NCBI RefSeq assembly: GCF_900141985.1
Contig: NZ_FQZK01000019.1
Location: forward strand, 48,449 to 112,448
Length of the DNA stretch: 64,000 bases
From: Nocardiopsis flavescens
GTDB lineage: Bacteria > Actinomycetota > Actinomycetes > Streptosporangiales > Streptosporangiaceae
Reading direction: 5' to 3'
The notes under the pieces were generated by a model, which worked only from the letters and a program-made list of their open reading frames with translations, was not told the DNA's origin and ran no database searches. Shown piece by piece: positions 8,718 to 18,176 of this stretch. Position 1 is the stretch's first letter, and every line of letters begins with the position of its first letter. Position numbers and translations under genes: made by a program.

Positions 8718-9785
8718 ATGCAGGTGTCGGTGAACCACAGCGACGGCCCCCGGGCCGCCTCCGAGCCGGCGCGCAGGGCCACCATGCGCGACGTCGCCGC
8801 CCTGGCCGGGGTGAGCATCAAGACCGTCTCGCGCGTCATCAACGGGGCGCCCTCGGTCTCCGACGGGCTGCGCGACCGCGTCACCGGCGCCATCGCGCGC
8901 CTGGACTTCCGGCCCAATCTCGCGGCCAGCAGCCTGCGGCGCGCCGACGGGGCCACCCGCCAGATCGCCCTGCTGCTGGAGGACGTCGCCAACCCGTTCT
9001 CGGCCGCGCTGAGCCGGGCGGTGGAGGACGCGGCCCGCGAGCGCGGCACCCTGGTGTTCGCGGGCAGCCTCGACGAGGACCCGCTGCGGGAGACGGAGCT
9101 GGTGCGCGCGGCCACCCTGCACCGGGTGGACGGCATCCTGCTGGTCCCGGCCGGGCCGGACCACGGCTACCTGGAGCGGGAGGTCCGCAGCGGGACCCCG
9201 GTGGTGTTCGCCGACCGGCCCCCGCGCGGCCTGGCCGCCGACGCGGTGCTGGCCACCAACGAGGAGGGGGCGCGGGAGGCGGTGCTGCACCTGGCCGACC
9301 ACGGGCACACCGAGATCGCGTTCCTGGGCGGCGAGCGGCGCATCAGCACCTCGGCCGAACGGCTGGCGGGCTACCGGGCGGCGCTGGCCGAACGGGGGCT
9401 GGCCGAGCGCCCCGGGCGCGTGGCGGACGACCTGCCCGATGCGGGGAGCGCGGCGCGGGCGGTGGCGGCGATGCTGGACTCGGGCGATCCGCCCACGGCC
9501 CTGTTCACCGCGCAGAACCTGGTGACGATCGGCGCCATCCGCACCCTCCAGGAGCGCGGGCTGCACGGCCGCGTGGCGGTGGCGGGGTTCGACGACTTCC
9601 CCATGGCCGACCTGCTGCTGCCCCGCGTGACGGTGGTCGCCCAGGACGTGGCGGGCATCGGCGCGCTCGCGGTGCGCCGCCTGTTCGCGCGCATCGCGGG
9701 CGACGCCTCCCCGCCCCGCGAGGAGCGGGTGCCCACCTCCCTGGTCGTCCGCGGCTCCGGCGAGATCCCCCCGCCGCCCCGCTGA
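8718..9785 (+). CDS. LacI family transcriptional regulator
   Basis: From ATG 8718 this gives 355 residues. The helix-turn-helix (MRDVAALAGVSIKTVSRVIN) lies near residues 24-43. A periplasmic-binding-protein-like sugar-sensing domain follows, with VANPFSAALSRAVEDAA and the C-terminal AVAGFDDFPMADLL hinge pieces. A longer start at GTG 8652 is possible, but GACAAT at 8658-8663 looks like a -10 element, which would put that codon upstream of the transcript. No sugar-use operon is adjacent, so its target is unknown. Confidence 0.88.
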   Translation: MQVSVNHSDGPRAASEPARRATMRDVAALAGVSIKTVSRVINGAPSVSDGLRDRVTGAIARLDFRPNLAASSLRRADGATRQIALLLEDVANPFSAALSRAVEDAARERGTLVFAGSLDEDPLRETELVRAATLHRVDGILLVPAGPDHGYLEREVRSGTPVVFADRPPRGLAADAVLATNEEGAREAVLHLADHGHTEIAFLGGERRISTSAERLAGYRAALAERGLAERPGRVADDLPDAGSAARAVAAMLDSGDPPTALFTAQNLVTIGAIRTLQERGLHGRVAVAGFDDFPMADLLLPRVTVVAQDVAGIGALAVRRLFARIAGDASPPREERVPTSLVVRGSGEIPPPPR

Positions 9786-9786
9786 G

Positions 9787-9807
9787 CGCCGCCCCCGCCG
9801 GGGGCGG
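9787..9807. terminator. Hairpin between convergent LacI and helY genes
   Basis: An inverted repeat CCGCCCCCG / CGGGGGCGG-like stem lies directly after the LacI stop. The rest of the 178-bp gap is featureless GC-rich sequence. Confidence 0.4.
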
Positions 9808-9963
9808 GTCCGCACGGCCCCCGCGGCCGGGTACGGCCGCGCACGCGCACGCGGGCCGGTCGCCTCCCGGGGCCGCGCTCCCGGCCCGGGGCACCGGAGC
9901 GCGCCCGCGGGCCGGCGGGCACGCGGGCCGACCTCCCGGGGCGGCCGACCCGCGCGCGGACCC

Positions 9964-12846
9964 CTACGTGAAGGACGAGTAGGCGACCACGCCGCGGCGC
10001 ACCAGGTCGGAGGCCTTGCGCGCGGTGGAGCGCACCCCCTGGTCGTTGGTGGCCCCCGCGATCTGCCCGAGCATGTCCACCAGCATCTTGGCGGTGCGCA
10101 CGAAGTCGCCCGCGGGCATGTCGGCCTGGCGCAGGATCGCGTCCAGCCGGTCCCCGCGCGCCCAGCGGTGCGCCGTCCACACGAACCCCAGGTCGGGGCG
10201 GCGCAGGAACGTCACCCGGTGGCGCGCCTCCACCTCGTTCAGCTCGCCCCACAGCCGCACCATCTCGGCCAGGGTGTCGTCCACCCGCCCCCCGGGCAGG
10301 CGCGGGTACGCCTCGTCGTTGCGGCGCGCCTCGTACACCAGGGACGCCGCGCAGGCCGCCAGCTCCACCGGCGAGAGGTCCTTCCACAGGCCCCGGCGCA
10401 GGCACTCCGCGACCAGCAGGTCCAGCTCCGAGTACACCTTGGCCAGCCGCGCCCCGTCGTCGGAGACGTCGTCGCCGTCCAGGTACCCCAGGTCCTCCAG
10501 CACCCCGCACACGCGGTCGAAGGTGCGGGAGATGACGTGGGAGCGGCCCTCCACCCGGCGGCGCAGCGCGTCGGTCTCGCGCTGGAGCCGGTGGTGGCGC
10601 TCCGCCCAGCGGGCGTGGTCCTCGCGCTCGGCGCACCCGTGGCAGGGGTGGGCCCGCAGCGCGGCGCGCAGCCGCACCACCTCGGCGTCCTCCCCCGCGT
10701 TGCGCGGCGCCCGCTCGTAGACGGGGTCGGTCCCCTGCTCCTGGAGCTTGTTGCGCAGCGTGGAGGCCAGGTCCTGGCGCGAGCGCGGCGACTTGGCCGA
10801 GAACGACTTGGGGATGCGCATCCGCCCCGACGGCCGCACCGGGACCGGGAAGTCCGTCGCGTTGATGCGCTTGACCTGCTTGTCCACGGTCAGCACCAGC
10901 GGCGCGGGCAGGTCGTGGCGCAGCCCCGGGTCCAGCACGACCGCGTGCCCGGTGTGGCGGCCCGCGGGGATGCGGATGATGTCGCCGGCCCGGAGTTTCT
11001 CCAGGCTCTCCAGCGCCTCCTCCCGGCGGCGCGAGGACCGGTTCTTGGACAGCATCGACTCCCGGTCGCCCAGCTCCCGGCGCAGCCCGGCGTACTCCAT
11101 GAAGTCGCCCAGGTGGCACTCCGCGGACGCCGCGTACCCCTCCAGCGCCTCCTCGTGCTTGCGCAGCTGCTTGACCAGGCCCACCACGGCGCGGTCGGCC
11201 TGGAACTGCGCGAAGGACTCCTCCAGCATCGAGCGGCTGCGCCGCCGCCCCACCTGGCCGACGAGGTTGACGGCCATGTTGTAGGACGGCTGGAAGCTGG
11301 AGTTGAGCGGGTAGGTGCGGGTGCCCGCCAGCCCGGCGATGGTCTCGGGGTCGCTGCCGGCCTGCCAGACGACGACCGCGTGCCCCTCCACGTCGATGCC
11401 TCGCCGGCCGGCCCGCCCGGTGAGCTGCGTGTACTCCCCCGGGGTCAGCTGGACGTGCGCCTCGCCGTTCCACTTGTCGATCTTCTCGATGACCACCGTG
11501 CGGGCCGGCATGTTGATGCCCAGCGCCAGGGTCTCGGTGGCGAACACCGCGCGGATCAGCCCGCGCGAGAACAGGTGCTCGACGATCTCCTTGAACGTCG
11601 GCAGCATCCCCGCGTGGTGGGCGGCGATCCCGCACTCCAGGGCGCGCAGCCACTGGTCGAACCCGAGCACGGCCAGGTCCGCGCCGGGGATGTCGGCGCA
11701 GCGCGTCTCCGCGTACTCGCGGATGTACTCGGCCTCCTCGGCGGTGGTCAGGACCAGCCCCGAGGACAGGCACTGGCGGACGGCGTCGTCGCACCCGGCC
11801 CGGCTGAAGACGAACGTGATGGCCGGCAGCAGCCCGAGGTCGTCCAGCTCCTCGACGATCGCGGGGCGCGAGGGCGGCGCGAACCGGCTGCGCGGGCGCA
11901 TCTTGCCGCGCGAGCGCGACTGCGGGTGCCGCTTGCGGTGGGCCAGCTGGGTGAGCCGGGAGTCCTCCTCGGCGATGCGCGACAGCCGCGGGTTGATCCG
12001 CAGCGTGCGGCCGCCCACGTGGATCTCCCGGGGCTGCATGCCCCGCTCGCGCCTGCGCTTCTTGCCGCCCCGGCGCTCCCGGCCGCGGTCACCGCGCTCC
12101 CCGGCGTCCCCGCCGTCACCGGCGCCGTCGCCCTCGGCGGCGGCCCCGGTGTCCTCGTCCGGGTCCAGGTCCACGAACAGGTCGTGGACGCGCTCGCCCA
12201 CCATGACGTGCTGCCACAGCGGGACGGGGCGCTTCTCGTCCACGATGACGGTGGTGTCGCCGCGCACCTGCTGAAGCCACTCGCCGAACTCCTCGGCGTT
12301 GGACACGGTGGCGGAGAGGGCGACCATGCGCACCGACTCGGGCAGGTGGATGATCACCTCCTCCCAGACCGCGCCGCGGAACCGGTCGGCGAGGTAGTGG
12401 ACCTCGTCCATCACCACGTACGCGAGCCCGCCGAGGGTCGCCGAGCCCTCGTAGAGCATGTTGCGCAGCACCTCGGTGGTCATGACGACCACCGGGGCGT
12501 CGCCGTTGACGCTGTTGTCACCGGTCAGCAGGCCGACCCGGTCGGCGCCGTAGCGCGCGACCAGGTCGTTGTACTTCTGGTTGGACAGCGCCTTGATCGG
12601 CGTGGTGTAGAAGCACTTGGTGCCCTCGGCCAGGGCCAGGTGCACGGCGAACTCGCCGACCACCGTCTTGCCCGAACCCGTCGGGGCGGCCACCAGCACC
12701 CCGTGGCCGCCCTCCAGAGCCTTGCAGGCCCGCACCTGGAAGGGGTCGAAATCGAACCCGTACAGCCCCTGGAACGCCGTGATGGCGGGGCTGGAGGCGC
12801 CCTGGTTGCGGCGGAAGGCGGCGTACCGCTCAGCGTGACTACTCAT
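9964..12846 (-). CDS. helY: Ski2/Mtr4-like DEVH-box RNA helicase
   Basis: A 960-residue superfamily 2 helicase matching HelY of M. tuberculosis. Walker A is LVAAPTGSGKTVV near residue 55, the DEVH box is MDEVHYLAD, the SAT motif is VALSATVSN, and the C-terminal helicase domain has TLALGINMPA and QLTGRAGRRG. A charged Gly/Arg/Lys insert near 240-275 and the C-terminal DSHCT domain complete the family layout. It probably acts in RNA turnover or ribosomal RNA maturation (inference from family). It begins 12 bases after the lipid-kinase stop, with GGGAG as ribosome site, so the two are co-transcribed. Confidence 0.92.
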   Translation of the reverse strand: MSSHAERYAAFRRNQGASSPAITAFQGLYGFDFDPFQVRACKALEGGHGVLVAAPTGSGKTVVGEFAVHLALAEGTKCFYTTPIKALSNQKYNDLVARYGADRVGLLTGDNSVNGDAPVVVMTTEVLRNMLYEGSATLGGLAYVVMDEVHYLADRFRGAVWEEVIIHLPESVRMVALSATVSNAEEFGEWLQQVRGDTTVIVDEKRPVPLWQHVMVGERVHDLFVDLDPDEDTGAAAEGDGAGDGGDAGERGDRGRERRGGKKRRRERGMQPREIHVGGRTLRINPRLSRIAEEDSRLTQLAHRKRHPQSRSRGKMRPRSRFAPPSRPAIVEELDDLGLLPAITFVFSRAGCDDAVRQCLSSGLVLTTAEEAEYIREYAETRCADIPGADLAVLGFDQWLRALECGIAAHHAGMLPTFKEIVEHLFSRGLIRAVFATETLALGINMPARTVVIEKIDKWNGEAHVQLTPGEYTQLTGRAGRRGIDVEGHAVVVWQAGSDPETIAGLAGTRTYPLNSSFQPSYNMAVNLVGQVGRRRSRSMLEESFAQFQADRAVVGLVKQLRKHEEALEGYAASAECHLGDFMEYAGLRRELGDRESMLSKNRSSRRREEALESLEKLRAGDIIRIPAGRHTGHAVVLDPGLRHDLPAPLVLTVDKQVKRINATDFPVPVRPSGRMRIPKSFSAKSPRSRQDLASTLRNKLQEQGTDPVYERAPRNAGEDAEVVRLRAALRAHPCHGCAEREDHARWAERHHRLQRETDALRRRVEGRSHVISRTFDRVCGVLEDLGYLDGDDVSDDGARLAKVYSELDLLVAECLRRGLWKDLSPVELAACAASLVYEARRNDEAYPRLPGGRVDDTLAEMVRLWGELNEVEARHRVTFLRRPDLGFVWTAHRWARGDRLDAILRQADMPAGDFVRTAKMLVDMLGQIAGATNDQGVRSTARKASDLVRRGVVAYSSFT

Positions 12847-12858
12847 AGGGCTCCCAGC

Positions 12859-13758
12859 CTATGAGGTCAGCTCCAACATCTCGACCGACTTCGGCACCAC
12901 CTCGCACACCAGTGACGGCTCCCCGATGCGCTCCCCGTCCGCGTAGACGGGCACGCCCTGGGCCCGGATGGCCACGGTGCGCCCGCGCTCGACGATGATC
13001 TCGGGGCGGTCGAGGTGCCCGCCGGTGAAGACCAGGGGGAACAGGAGCAGGAAGCGCGCCAGCGACGTCCGGCGGCCGAAGACCACGTCCAGGAGGCCGT
13101 CGTCGGGCTCGGCGGCGGCGCACACCTTCATGCCGCCCCCGTAGGAGGAGGTGTTGCCCACGGCCACGAGCATGCCCGGCTCGTCGATGACCCGGCCGTC
13201 GACGTCGATCTCGTAGCGCGCGGCCTTGAAGGACCCCAGCTCGGCGGCGATGCCCGCCAGGTAGCCGGCGCGGCCGGCCTTGAACCGGAACCCGTTGACC
13301 CGCTCGTTGACGCGGGCGTCGAACCCGCAGGCCAGCACGCTGAGGAAGTGGCGGCGGGTGCCGTCCGCCAGCTCCACGCGCACGCAGTCCACCGAGCGGG
13401 TGCGCCCGCGCAGGACCGCGGCGGCCACGTCGCGCATCGACCCGCGGGGGCGGCCGAAGGCGCGGGCGATGTCGTTGCCGGTGCCGGTGGGCACCACGGC
13501 CAGGGGGACCCCGGTGCCGACCACCGCCTGGAGGGCCTGGTGGACCAGCCCGTCACCGCCCACGGCGACGAGGGCGTGGGGGTTGTCGGCCGCGGCCAGG
13601 CGGGCCATGCGGCGGCTGTCGGCGGCCGACCCGCCGCTGTAGACGTGGACGCGCGCCCCGGCCTCCCGCAGCGCCTCCTTGAGGCGCACGGCGGTGACGG
13701 CGGCGCGGCGCCGTCCCGACTTGGGGTTGACCAGCAGGGCGATGTGAGGCGACGACAT
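12859..13758 (-). CDS. Diacylglycerol kinase family lipid kinase
   Basis: A 299-residue member of the DagK/YegS family, which phosphorylates diacylglycerol or related lipids. The N-terminal LLVNPKSGRRRA, the nucleotide-binding AVGGDGLVHQAL and the downstream VPTGTGNDIARAFG are clear. The usual GGDGT reads GGDGL here. The C-terminal half carries the beta-sandwich with PDDGLLDVVFG. It lies between tatC/DUF397 and helY in the leftward cluster. Confidence 0.88.
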   Translation of the reverse strand: MSSPHIALLVNPKSGRRRAAVTAVRLKEALREAGARVHVYSGGSAADSRRMARLAAADNPHALVAVGGDGLVHQALQAVVGTGVPLAVVPTGTGNDIARAFGRPRGSMRDVAAAVLRGRTRSVDCVRVELADGTRRHFLSVLACGFDARVNERVNGFRFKAGRAGYLAGIAAELGSFKAARYEIDVDGRVIDEPGMLVAVGNTSSYGGGMKVCAAAEPDDGLLDVVFGRRTSLARFLLLFPLVFTGGHLDRPEIIVERGRTVAIRAQGVPVYADGERIGEPSLVCEVVPKSVEMLELTS

Positions 13759-13845
13759 GGAGGTCCTTCGCTACCCGGGGGCGGGGAGGGTGTACGGACG
13801 GCACGGGGACGCCCCCACACCCTCGCGCCCGGGTGAACGGCCTGG

Positions 13846-14274
13846 TCAGGAGGTTTCGGTCTCCCGTTCGGCCGCGGCGGCTTCCTCGCGCTGACGGCGA
13901 TGGTACTCCTCCATCGCCCGCGGGCTGTTGAGCGGGGAGGGGACCCACGCGACCTCGGTGTCGACCTCGCCGCGCTGGATCCTCGCCTCCTCCTCGGTGA
14001 GGTACTCCTCGGGGATGTCGAACTCGCCGTCCCGGGCGCCCAGGACGAACGCCTCCCACTCCGCGGGGGTGAAGAACAGGGTGCCCTTCTCGGGGGACTT
14101 GCCGTCGCGGACCGCGCGGAAGTCGTCCTCGAAGGTGGCGACCTCGACGATCGCCTCCGAGTCGGGGTCGGAGAGGGAGGAGCGCATCCACACCGCGTCG
14201 GTGGTGTCGTGCCACTTCTCGTTGCCCATGGCCTCGGGCGGGAGACTCCGCCCGGCCTCGGTCTGCTCGCTCAT
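13846..14274 (-). CDS. DUF397 domain protein
   Basis: The 142-residue protein starts at ATG 14274 behind GAAGAGGA. Residues about 28-90 are a DUF397 domain: WMRSSLSDPDSEAIVEVA, then AVRDGKSPEKGTLFFTPAEW. DUF397 proteins usually stand next to an XRE regulator and take part in actinobacterial development or antibiotic control (family knowledge). Here no XRE gene is adjacent, and there is an unusual ~50-residue acidic tail. It lies inside the tatC-helY cluster. Confidence 0.8.
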   Translation of the reverse strand: MSEQTEAGRSLPPEAMGNEKWHDTTDAVWMRSSLSDPDSEAIVEVATFEDDFRAVRDGKSPEKGTLFFTPAEWEAFVLGARDGEFDIPEEYLTEEEARIQRGEVDTEVAWVPSPLNSPRAMEEYHRRQREEAAAAERETETS

Positions 14275-14381
14275 CGGATGTCCTCTTCACACGGACGGCG
14301 GCACCGGCCGGGTGCAGGGAGCGGCCGGCGCCGGGGGCCGGTCGGCCCTCCGACGCCGACCCTAGCGCGTGCGGGCGGCGC

Positions 14382-15254
14382 TCAGGAGCGCTTGCCCGCT
14401 TCCTCCTCCAGGTCGGGATCGTCCAGGGAGGTGGGGGTCTCGTCCAGTTCGGAGGCCTCGTCGTCGGACAGGTCCTCGTAGGGGTCGTGGCGCTTCTTGC
14501 GGCGGTCGTTGAAGAACGCGAAGAGCTCCGCCGCCTCGAACAGGATCACCAGCGGGACCGCCAGGGCCAGCATGGAGATGGGCTCGGCCGGGGTGACCAC
14601 GGCGGCCAGGACGAACGAGGAGAAGATGATGACCCGGCGCCACTTGGCGATGGCGGCGTGCGGGAGGATGCCGATGATGTTGAGCAGGGCCACCAGCAGC
14701 GGCAGCACGAAGCCCAGGCCGAACATCGTCATCATGATGAGCATGTAGCTCAGGTACTCGCCGATGGTGAGGAACGGCTCGGCGTCGTCGGGCAGGAAGC
14801 TGAACAGCACCGTCAGCGCGTAGGACGTGATGTAGTACGCCAGCGCGGCGCCCGCGACGAACAGCACCGCGGCCAGCGGGGCGAAGATGTACGCGTAGCG
14901 CTTCTCCCGGCCGTGCAGCGCGGGGGCGACGAACGCCCACAGCTGGTAGAGCCAGAACGGCGCCGAGACGATGGCGCCCACGAACAGCCACACCTTGAAC
15001 GCGACGAAGAACGCGTCGAAGGGGCCGGTGACGATGAGCGAGCAGCCGTCCTGGGCCGCGACCTTGGACTCGGGGAGCGAGCAGTAGGGGGCCTTGAGGA
15101 ACTCCCACACGTAGTCGTAGGCGACGTAGCCCACGACGCACCCCAGGGCGAGCGCGATGGACGCCTTCACCACGCGGCCGCGCAGCTCGCGCAGGTGCTC
15201 CATGAGCGGCATCCGGGCGTCCGGGTTGACCGGCCGCCTGCGTGGGGCCCTCAT
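14382..15254 (-). CDS. tatC: Sec-independent translocase subunit TatC
   Basis: A 290-residue, six-segment TatC. It binds twin-arginine signal peptides and forms the export channel with TatA in the cytoplasmic membrane. The N-terminal MPLMEHLRELRGRVVK is the conserved signal-binding region, and FWLYQLWAFVAPALHGREK the second landmark. The acidic C-terminal tail of about 40 residues is longer than in E. coli. It lies 122 bases downstream of tatA. Confidence 0.95.
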   Translation of the reverse strand: MRAPRRRPVNPDARMPLMEHLRELRGRVVKASIALALGCVVGYVAYDYVWEFLKAPYCSLPESKVAAQDGCSLIVTGPFDAFFVAFKVWLFVGAIVSAPFWLYQLWAFVAPALHGREKRYAYIFAPLAAVLFVAGAALAYYITSYALTVLFSFLPDDAEPFLTIGEYLSYMLIMMTMFGLGFVLPLLVALLNIIGILPHAAIAKWRRVIIFSSFVLAAVVTPAEPISMLALAVPLVILFEAAELFAFFNDRRKKRHDPYEDLSDDEASELDETPTSLDDPDLEEEAGKRS

Positions 15255-15376
15255 CCTGTGGTCACTCTTCTCTCCATCGGGGTCGCGCGCCCGCGGCCCG
15301 GCCGTCGGCGAAGACGCGGCGCTCCGGCGGCGCCCCGCCCGTCACCGCGGGCCCGGCGGGCCGCACGGGCCTGCCG

Positions 15377-15715
15377 TCACTGCTGGTTGTTGTAGGGCTG
15401 GGGCTCGCCGGCCTCGTTGACGATGCGCTGGCCGGGCGGCAGCTGCGGGTAGGACTGGGCCTGCTGCGGCTGGTGCGCCTGCTGCTGCGGCTGGGGGGCG
15501 GGCTGCGGCTGCTGGGCCTGGGCCTGCGCCTGCTGCTGCTCCTGCTGGGCCTTCTGGTTCTGCTCTTCCTCGTTCTCGACCAGGCCCTTGCTCTCGGCCT
15601 TGAGGATGCGCGCGCTGCGGCCCAGGGAGCGGGCCAGGTCGGGGAGCTTCTTGGCCCCGAACAGCAGCAGTGCGATCACCAGGAGGATCAGGATCTCACG
15701 TGCCCCGATACCCAT
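15377..15715 (-). CDS. tatA: Twin-arginine translocase subunit TatA
   Basis: ATG 15715 follows GGAAGTGAGAAGG and gives 112 residues. One membrane helix (REILILLVIALLLFGAKKLP) with the FGxxKLP hinge is followed by an amphipathic helix (DLARSLGRSARILKAE). The last ~60 residues are almost all Gln, Pro and Ala, a long disordered tail. It supplies the pore-forming partner of TatC. The longer upstream in-frame extension lacks family similarity. Confidence 0.95.
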   Translation of the reverse strand: MGIGAREILILLVIALLLFGAKKLPDLARSLGRSARILKAESKGLVENEEEQNQKAQQEQQQAQAQAQQPQPAPQPQQQAHQPQQAQSYPQLPPGQRIVNEAGEPQPYNNQQ

Positions 15716-15782
15716 CCTTCTCACTTCCTTTCGCGGCGCGATCAGGCGCCTTCGATGGTACGCGCACCGGACACGGGGTGCT

Positions 15783-15962
15783 TCACCCGTCCCCGCCACG
15801 GCGGAGGGGGAGCGCTCGCGCCCCCTCGGTCCGGTGCTCGTCCGACGCCCGCGCCACCTGTCCGGCCAGCGCGCCCGCCGCCCGGCGCACCCTCAGCACG
15901 AGGGCACCGATAAGGACGCCCCCCACCAGGAGCGCACCGAACAGGACAGTCAGGACGATCAC
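15783..15962 (-). CDS. 59-residue single-pass membrane protein
   Basis: GTG 15962 follows AAGGGATAAGG and opens a 59-codon frame ending with TGA at 15783. It begins with a strongly hydrophobic segment (VIVLTVLFGALLVGGVLIGA) followed by a basic and polar tail (LVLRVRRAAGALAGQVARAS). The layout is N-out or N-in single membrane helix with a cytoplasmic basic edge. It sits between pafBC and tatA, 100 and 67 bases away, in the same direction, so it is likely part of the same transcript. It may be a small Tat-associated or membrane-anchored accessory protein, but no family is recognised. Confidence 0.65.
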   Translation of the reverse strand: MIVLTVLFGALLVGGVLIGALVLRVRRAAGALAGQVARASDEHRTEGARALPLRRGGDG

Positions 15963-16062
15963 GCTTGTACCTTATCCCTTCCGCTCCGGACCGCACCCGG
16001 CACCCGGGTGAACAACCGGGGCTCGCTCCGGCGACGGAACGGTCTCGGCAGACCCCACGGTG

Positions 16063-18081
16063 TCACGCCGGACCGTAGAGGTCCAGGGTCCTACGCGCCT
16101 CGGCCCGCGCCTGTTCGGCCAGCGCCTGCGGCGCGGTGATCCGCCCGCGCGGCCCCAGCCGCAGGGCCAGCCGCACCACCCAGGCCGGCGCGGGGGTGCG
16201 CAGCGTCGCGCGCACCGCGCCCCCGGCCAGCTCGGCGACCGACTCGCACGCGTAGTCCTCGGTGATCCACCGGGCCGAGGGCTCCAGGTCCAGGGTGACC
16301 AGCGCGTCGCGGTCCGAGAGCTGGAGCAGCCCCCCGGACAGGTCGCGGCGGCCCACCCCGCCGGGGACCTCCGCGGCGTAGGGCAGCACGGTCAGCTCCA
16401 GCACCCGGTCCAGCCGGAACAGGCGCACGTCCTCGCGCAGCCGGCAGTACCCCTCCAGGAAGGTGTGGCCGTCCTGCACCACCAGCCCCATGGGGTCCAC
16501 GTCGCGCTCGGTGACCTGGTCCAGGTACCCCGACAGGTAGCGCAGGTGCAGCCGCTGGCCCGACTCCAGGGCCTGAGCGCAGCGCCGCCGGGTCTGCTCC
16601 ACCTGCGCGTCGCCGGAGTCCTCCAGGCGGACCTGCACCGAGTCGGCCAGGGAGCCCAGCGCGGTGCCCGCCGCGGTGCGCAGCTTCTCCGAGACCCGCT
16701 TGAGGGCGCCCGTCTCCAGGCCCTCGGCCTCGGGCAGCGCCTCCAGCAGCGACAGCCCCACCACCAGGCTGGCCGCCTCGTCCGCGGTGAGCCGCAGCGG
16801 CTGGGCCAGGGTGTCCGCGTTGGCGATGATGATCTCGCCGGTCTCGCGCGCCGCGTCCAGGTCCACGTCGATGAGGTCGCCGGGGGTGTACCCCGGCAGG
16901 CCGCACATCCACAGCAGGCTCAGGTCGGCGACCACCTGCTTCTCGGTGAGGTCGAAGTGCCGCGCCACCTCCGGGACCCGCACGTCGCGGCCCAGGGCGT
17001 AGGGGACGAGCATGAGCAGGCGGCGCAGCTGGTCGGCGGAGCGGGGCCCGCGCGCCGGGCCGCCCGCCCCCTCCTCCGCCGGCGCGGCCGGGCCGGGGTC
17101 CGGGGCGGGCGCGCCGGCGTCCGCGGTCGCCGACAGGTGCGCGACCACGGCGGCGCGGGCCTCGGCGGGCTCGACGATCTCGGCGTTGGCACCGTAGGAG
17201 GCGACGTGTCCGACCAGGTCGGGGACGTCGGCGTAGGGGACGGTGAGGACGTCCCAGCCGCCGTCGGCGCCCTCGCGCTCCCCCGGCACCGCGCGCAGCG
17301 CGCCGCGGCGCAGCGCGTGGGCGGTGTCCGGGCGCACCCGCACGGTGGCGGTCGCCTCGGGCTCGGCCCGGTGCCCGGCCGCCACCGACCGCAGGTCCAC
17401 GCCCTCGGGCACGACCACGTCGGGGCCGCCGCGCAGCACCTCGACCCCGCCGCGGATGCGGCCCAGGCGGAACACCCGGCGGGCGTCGCGCAGGCGGTCG
17501 TGGCCCACCACGTACCAGTGGCCGCGCAGGTTGACGATGCCCCACGGCTCGATCTCGCGCCGCTCCGGCGCGTCCTGTCCGGGCTTGCGGTAGTCGAAGG
17601 CGATGGGGCGCCGGTCGCGCACCGCCTGCCACACCGGGCCGAACGCCGGCTCGTCGGTGCGCATGGCGGGGGTCAGCGCCGGGGCGGCCTCGGTGTCCAC
17701 CGGCACCCCGGCCGAGCGCAGCTTGAACAGGGCGTTGGCCGCGGCCTCGCCCAGGGAGGCGTGCCGCCAGGCGCGGGCGGCCAGGCCCAGGACGACGGCC
17801 TCGTCGGGCAGCAGCTCGATCTCGGGCAGCTCGTAGTCGGCCCGCGAGATGCGGTACCCCTCCTCGCCGCTGATCGCGTCGCCGGTGCCGACCTGGATGG
17901 GGATGCCGCTGTCGCGCAGCTCCCGCTTGTCGCGCTCGAACATGCGCTTGAACGCCTGCTCGCTCTCGGCCTCGGCGTAGCCGTACACCGTCCGGCGGAT
18001 CTCCTGGGCCGTCAGGTGGCGGCGCGTGGACAACAGGCAGATGACCAGGTTCAACTGCCGTTCCGTCTTCCTGCGCGACAT
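16063..18081 (-). CDS. pafBC: Fused PafB-PafC transcriptional activator
   Basis: This one 672-residue chain contains both halves of the PafBC DNA-damage regulator. The PafB half has a helix-turn-helix (residues about 5-60) and a WYL domain (RPIAFDYRKPGQ ... PWGIVNLRGHWYVVGHD). After a Pro/Ala/Gly linker near 330-360, the PafC half has its own helix-turn-helix (RDVRVPEVARHFDLTEKQVV) and WYL domain (RLHLRYLSGYLDQ). In mycobacteria pafB and pafC are separate genes, while a fusion is known in Arthrobacter. PafBC activates RecA-independent repair genes in mycobacteria. ATG 18081 is preferred over GTG 18090 because GAGAAGAGG is spaced correctly only for it. Confidence 0.93.
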   Translation of the reverse strand: MSRRKTERQLNLVICLLSTRRHLTAQEIRRTVYGYAEAESEQAFKRMFERDKRELRDSGIPIQVGTGDAISGEEGYRISRADYELPEIELLPDEAVVLGLAARAWRHASLGEAAANALFKLRSAGVPVDTEAAPALTPAMRTDEPAFGPVWQAVRDRRPIAFDYRKPGQDAPERREIEPWGIVNLRGHWYVVGHDRLRDARRVFRLGRIRGGVEVLRGGPDVVVPEGVDLRSVAAGHRAEPEATATVRVRPDTAHALRRGALRAVPGEREGADGGWDVLTVPYADVPDLVGHVASYGANAEIVEPAEARAAVVAHLSATADAGAPAPDPGPAAPAEEGAGGPARGPRSADQLRRLLMLVPYALGRDVRVPEVARHFDLTEKQVVADLSLLWMCGLPGYTPGDLIDVDLDAARETGEIIIANADTLAQPLRLTADEAASLVVGLSLLEALPEAEGLETGALKRVSEKLRTAAGTALGSLADSVQVRLEDSGDAQVEQTRRRCAQALESGQRLHLRYLSGYLDQVTERDVDPMGLVVQDGHTFLEGYCRLREDVRLFRLDRVLELTVLPYAAEVPGGVGRRDLSGGLLQLSDRDALVTLDLEPSARWITEDYACESVAELAGGAVRATLRTPAPAWVVRLALRLGPRGRITAPQALAEQARAEARRTLDLYGPA

Positions 18082-18176
18082 CGCCTGCACCCTCTTCTCG
18101 CCCGCGTGTGGAATGCCCTCGACGGCGGGGCGCGTCGTCCCCGTACCGACTCAGCAATGAAGGTACCTTGCCTGAC

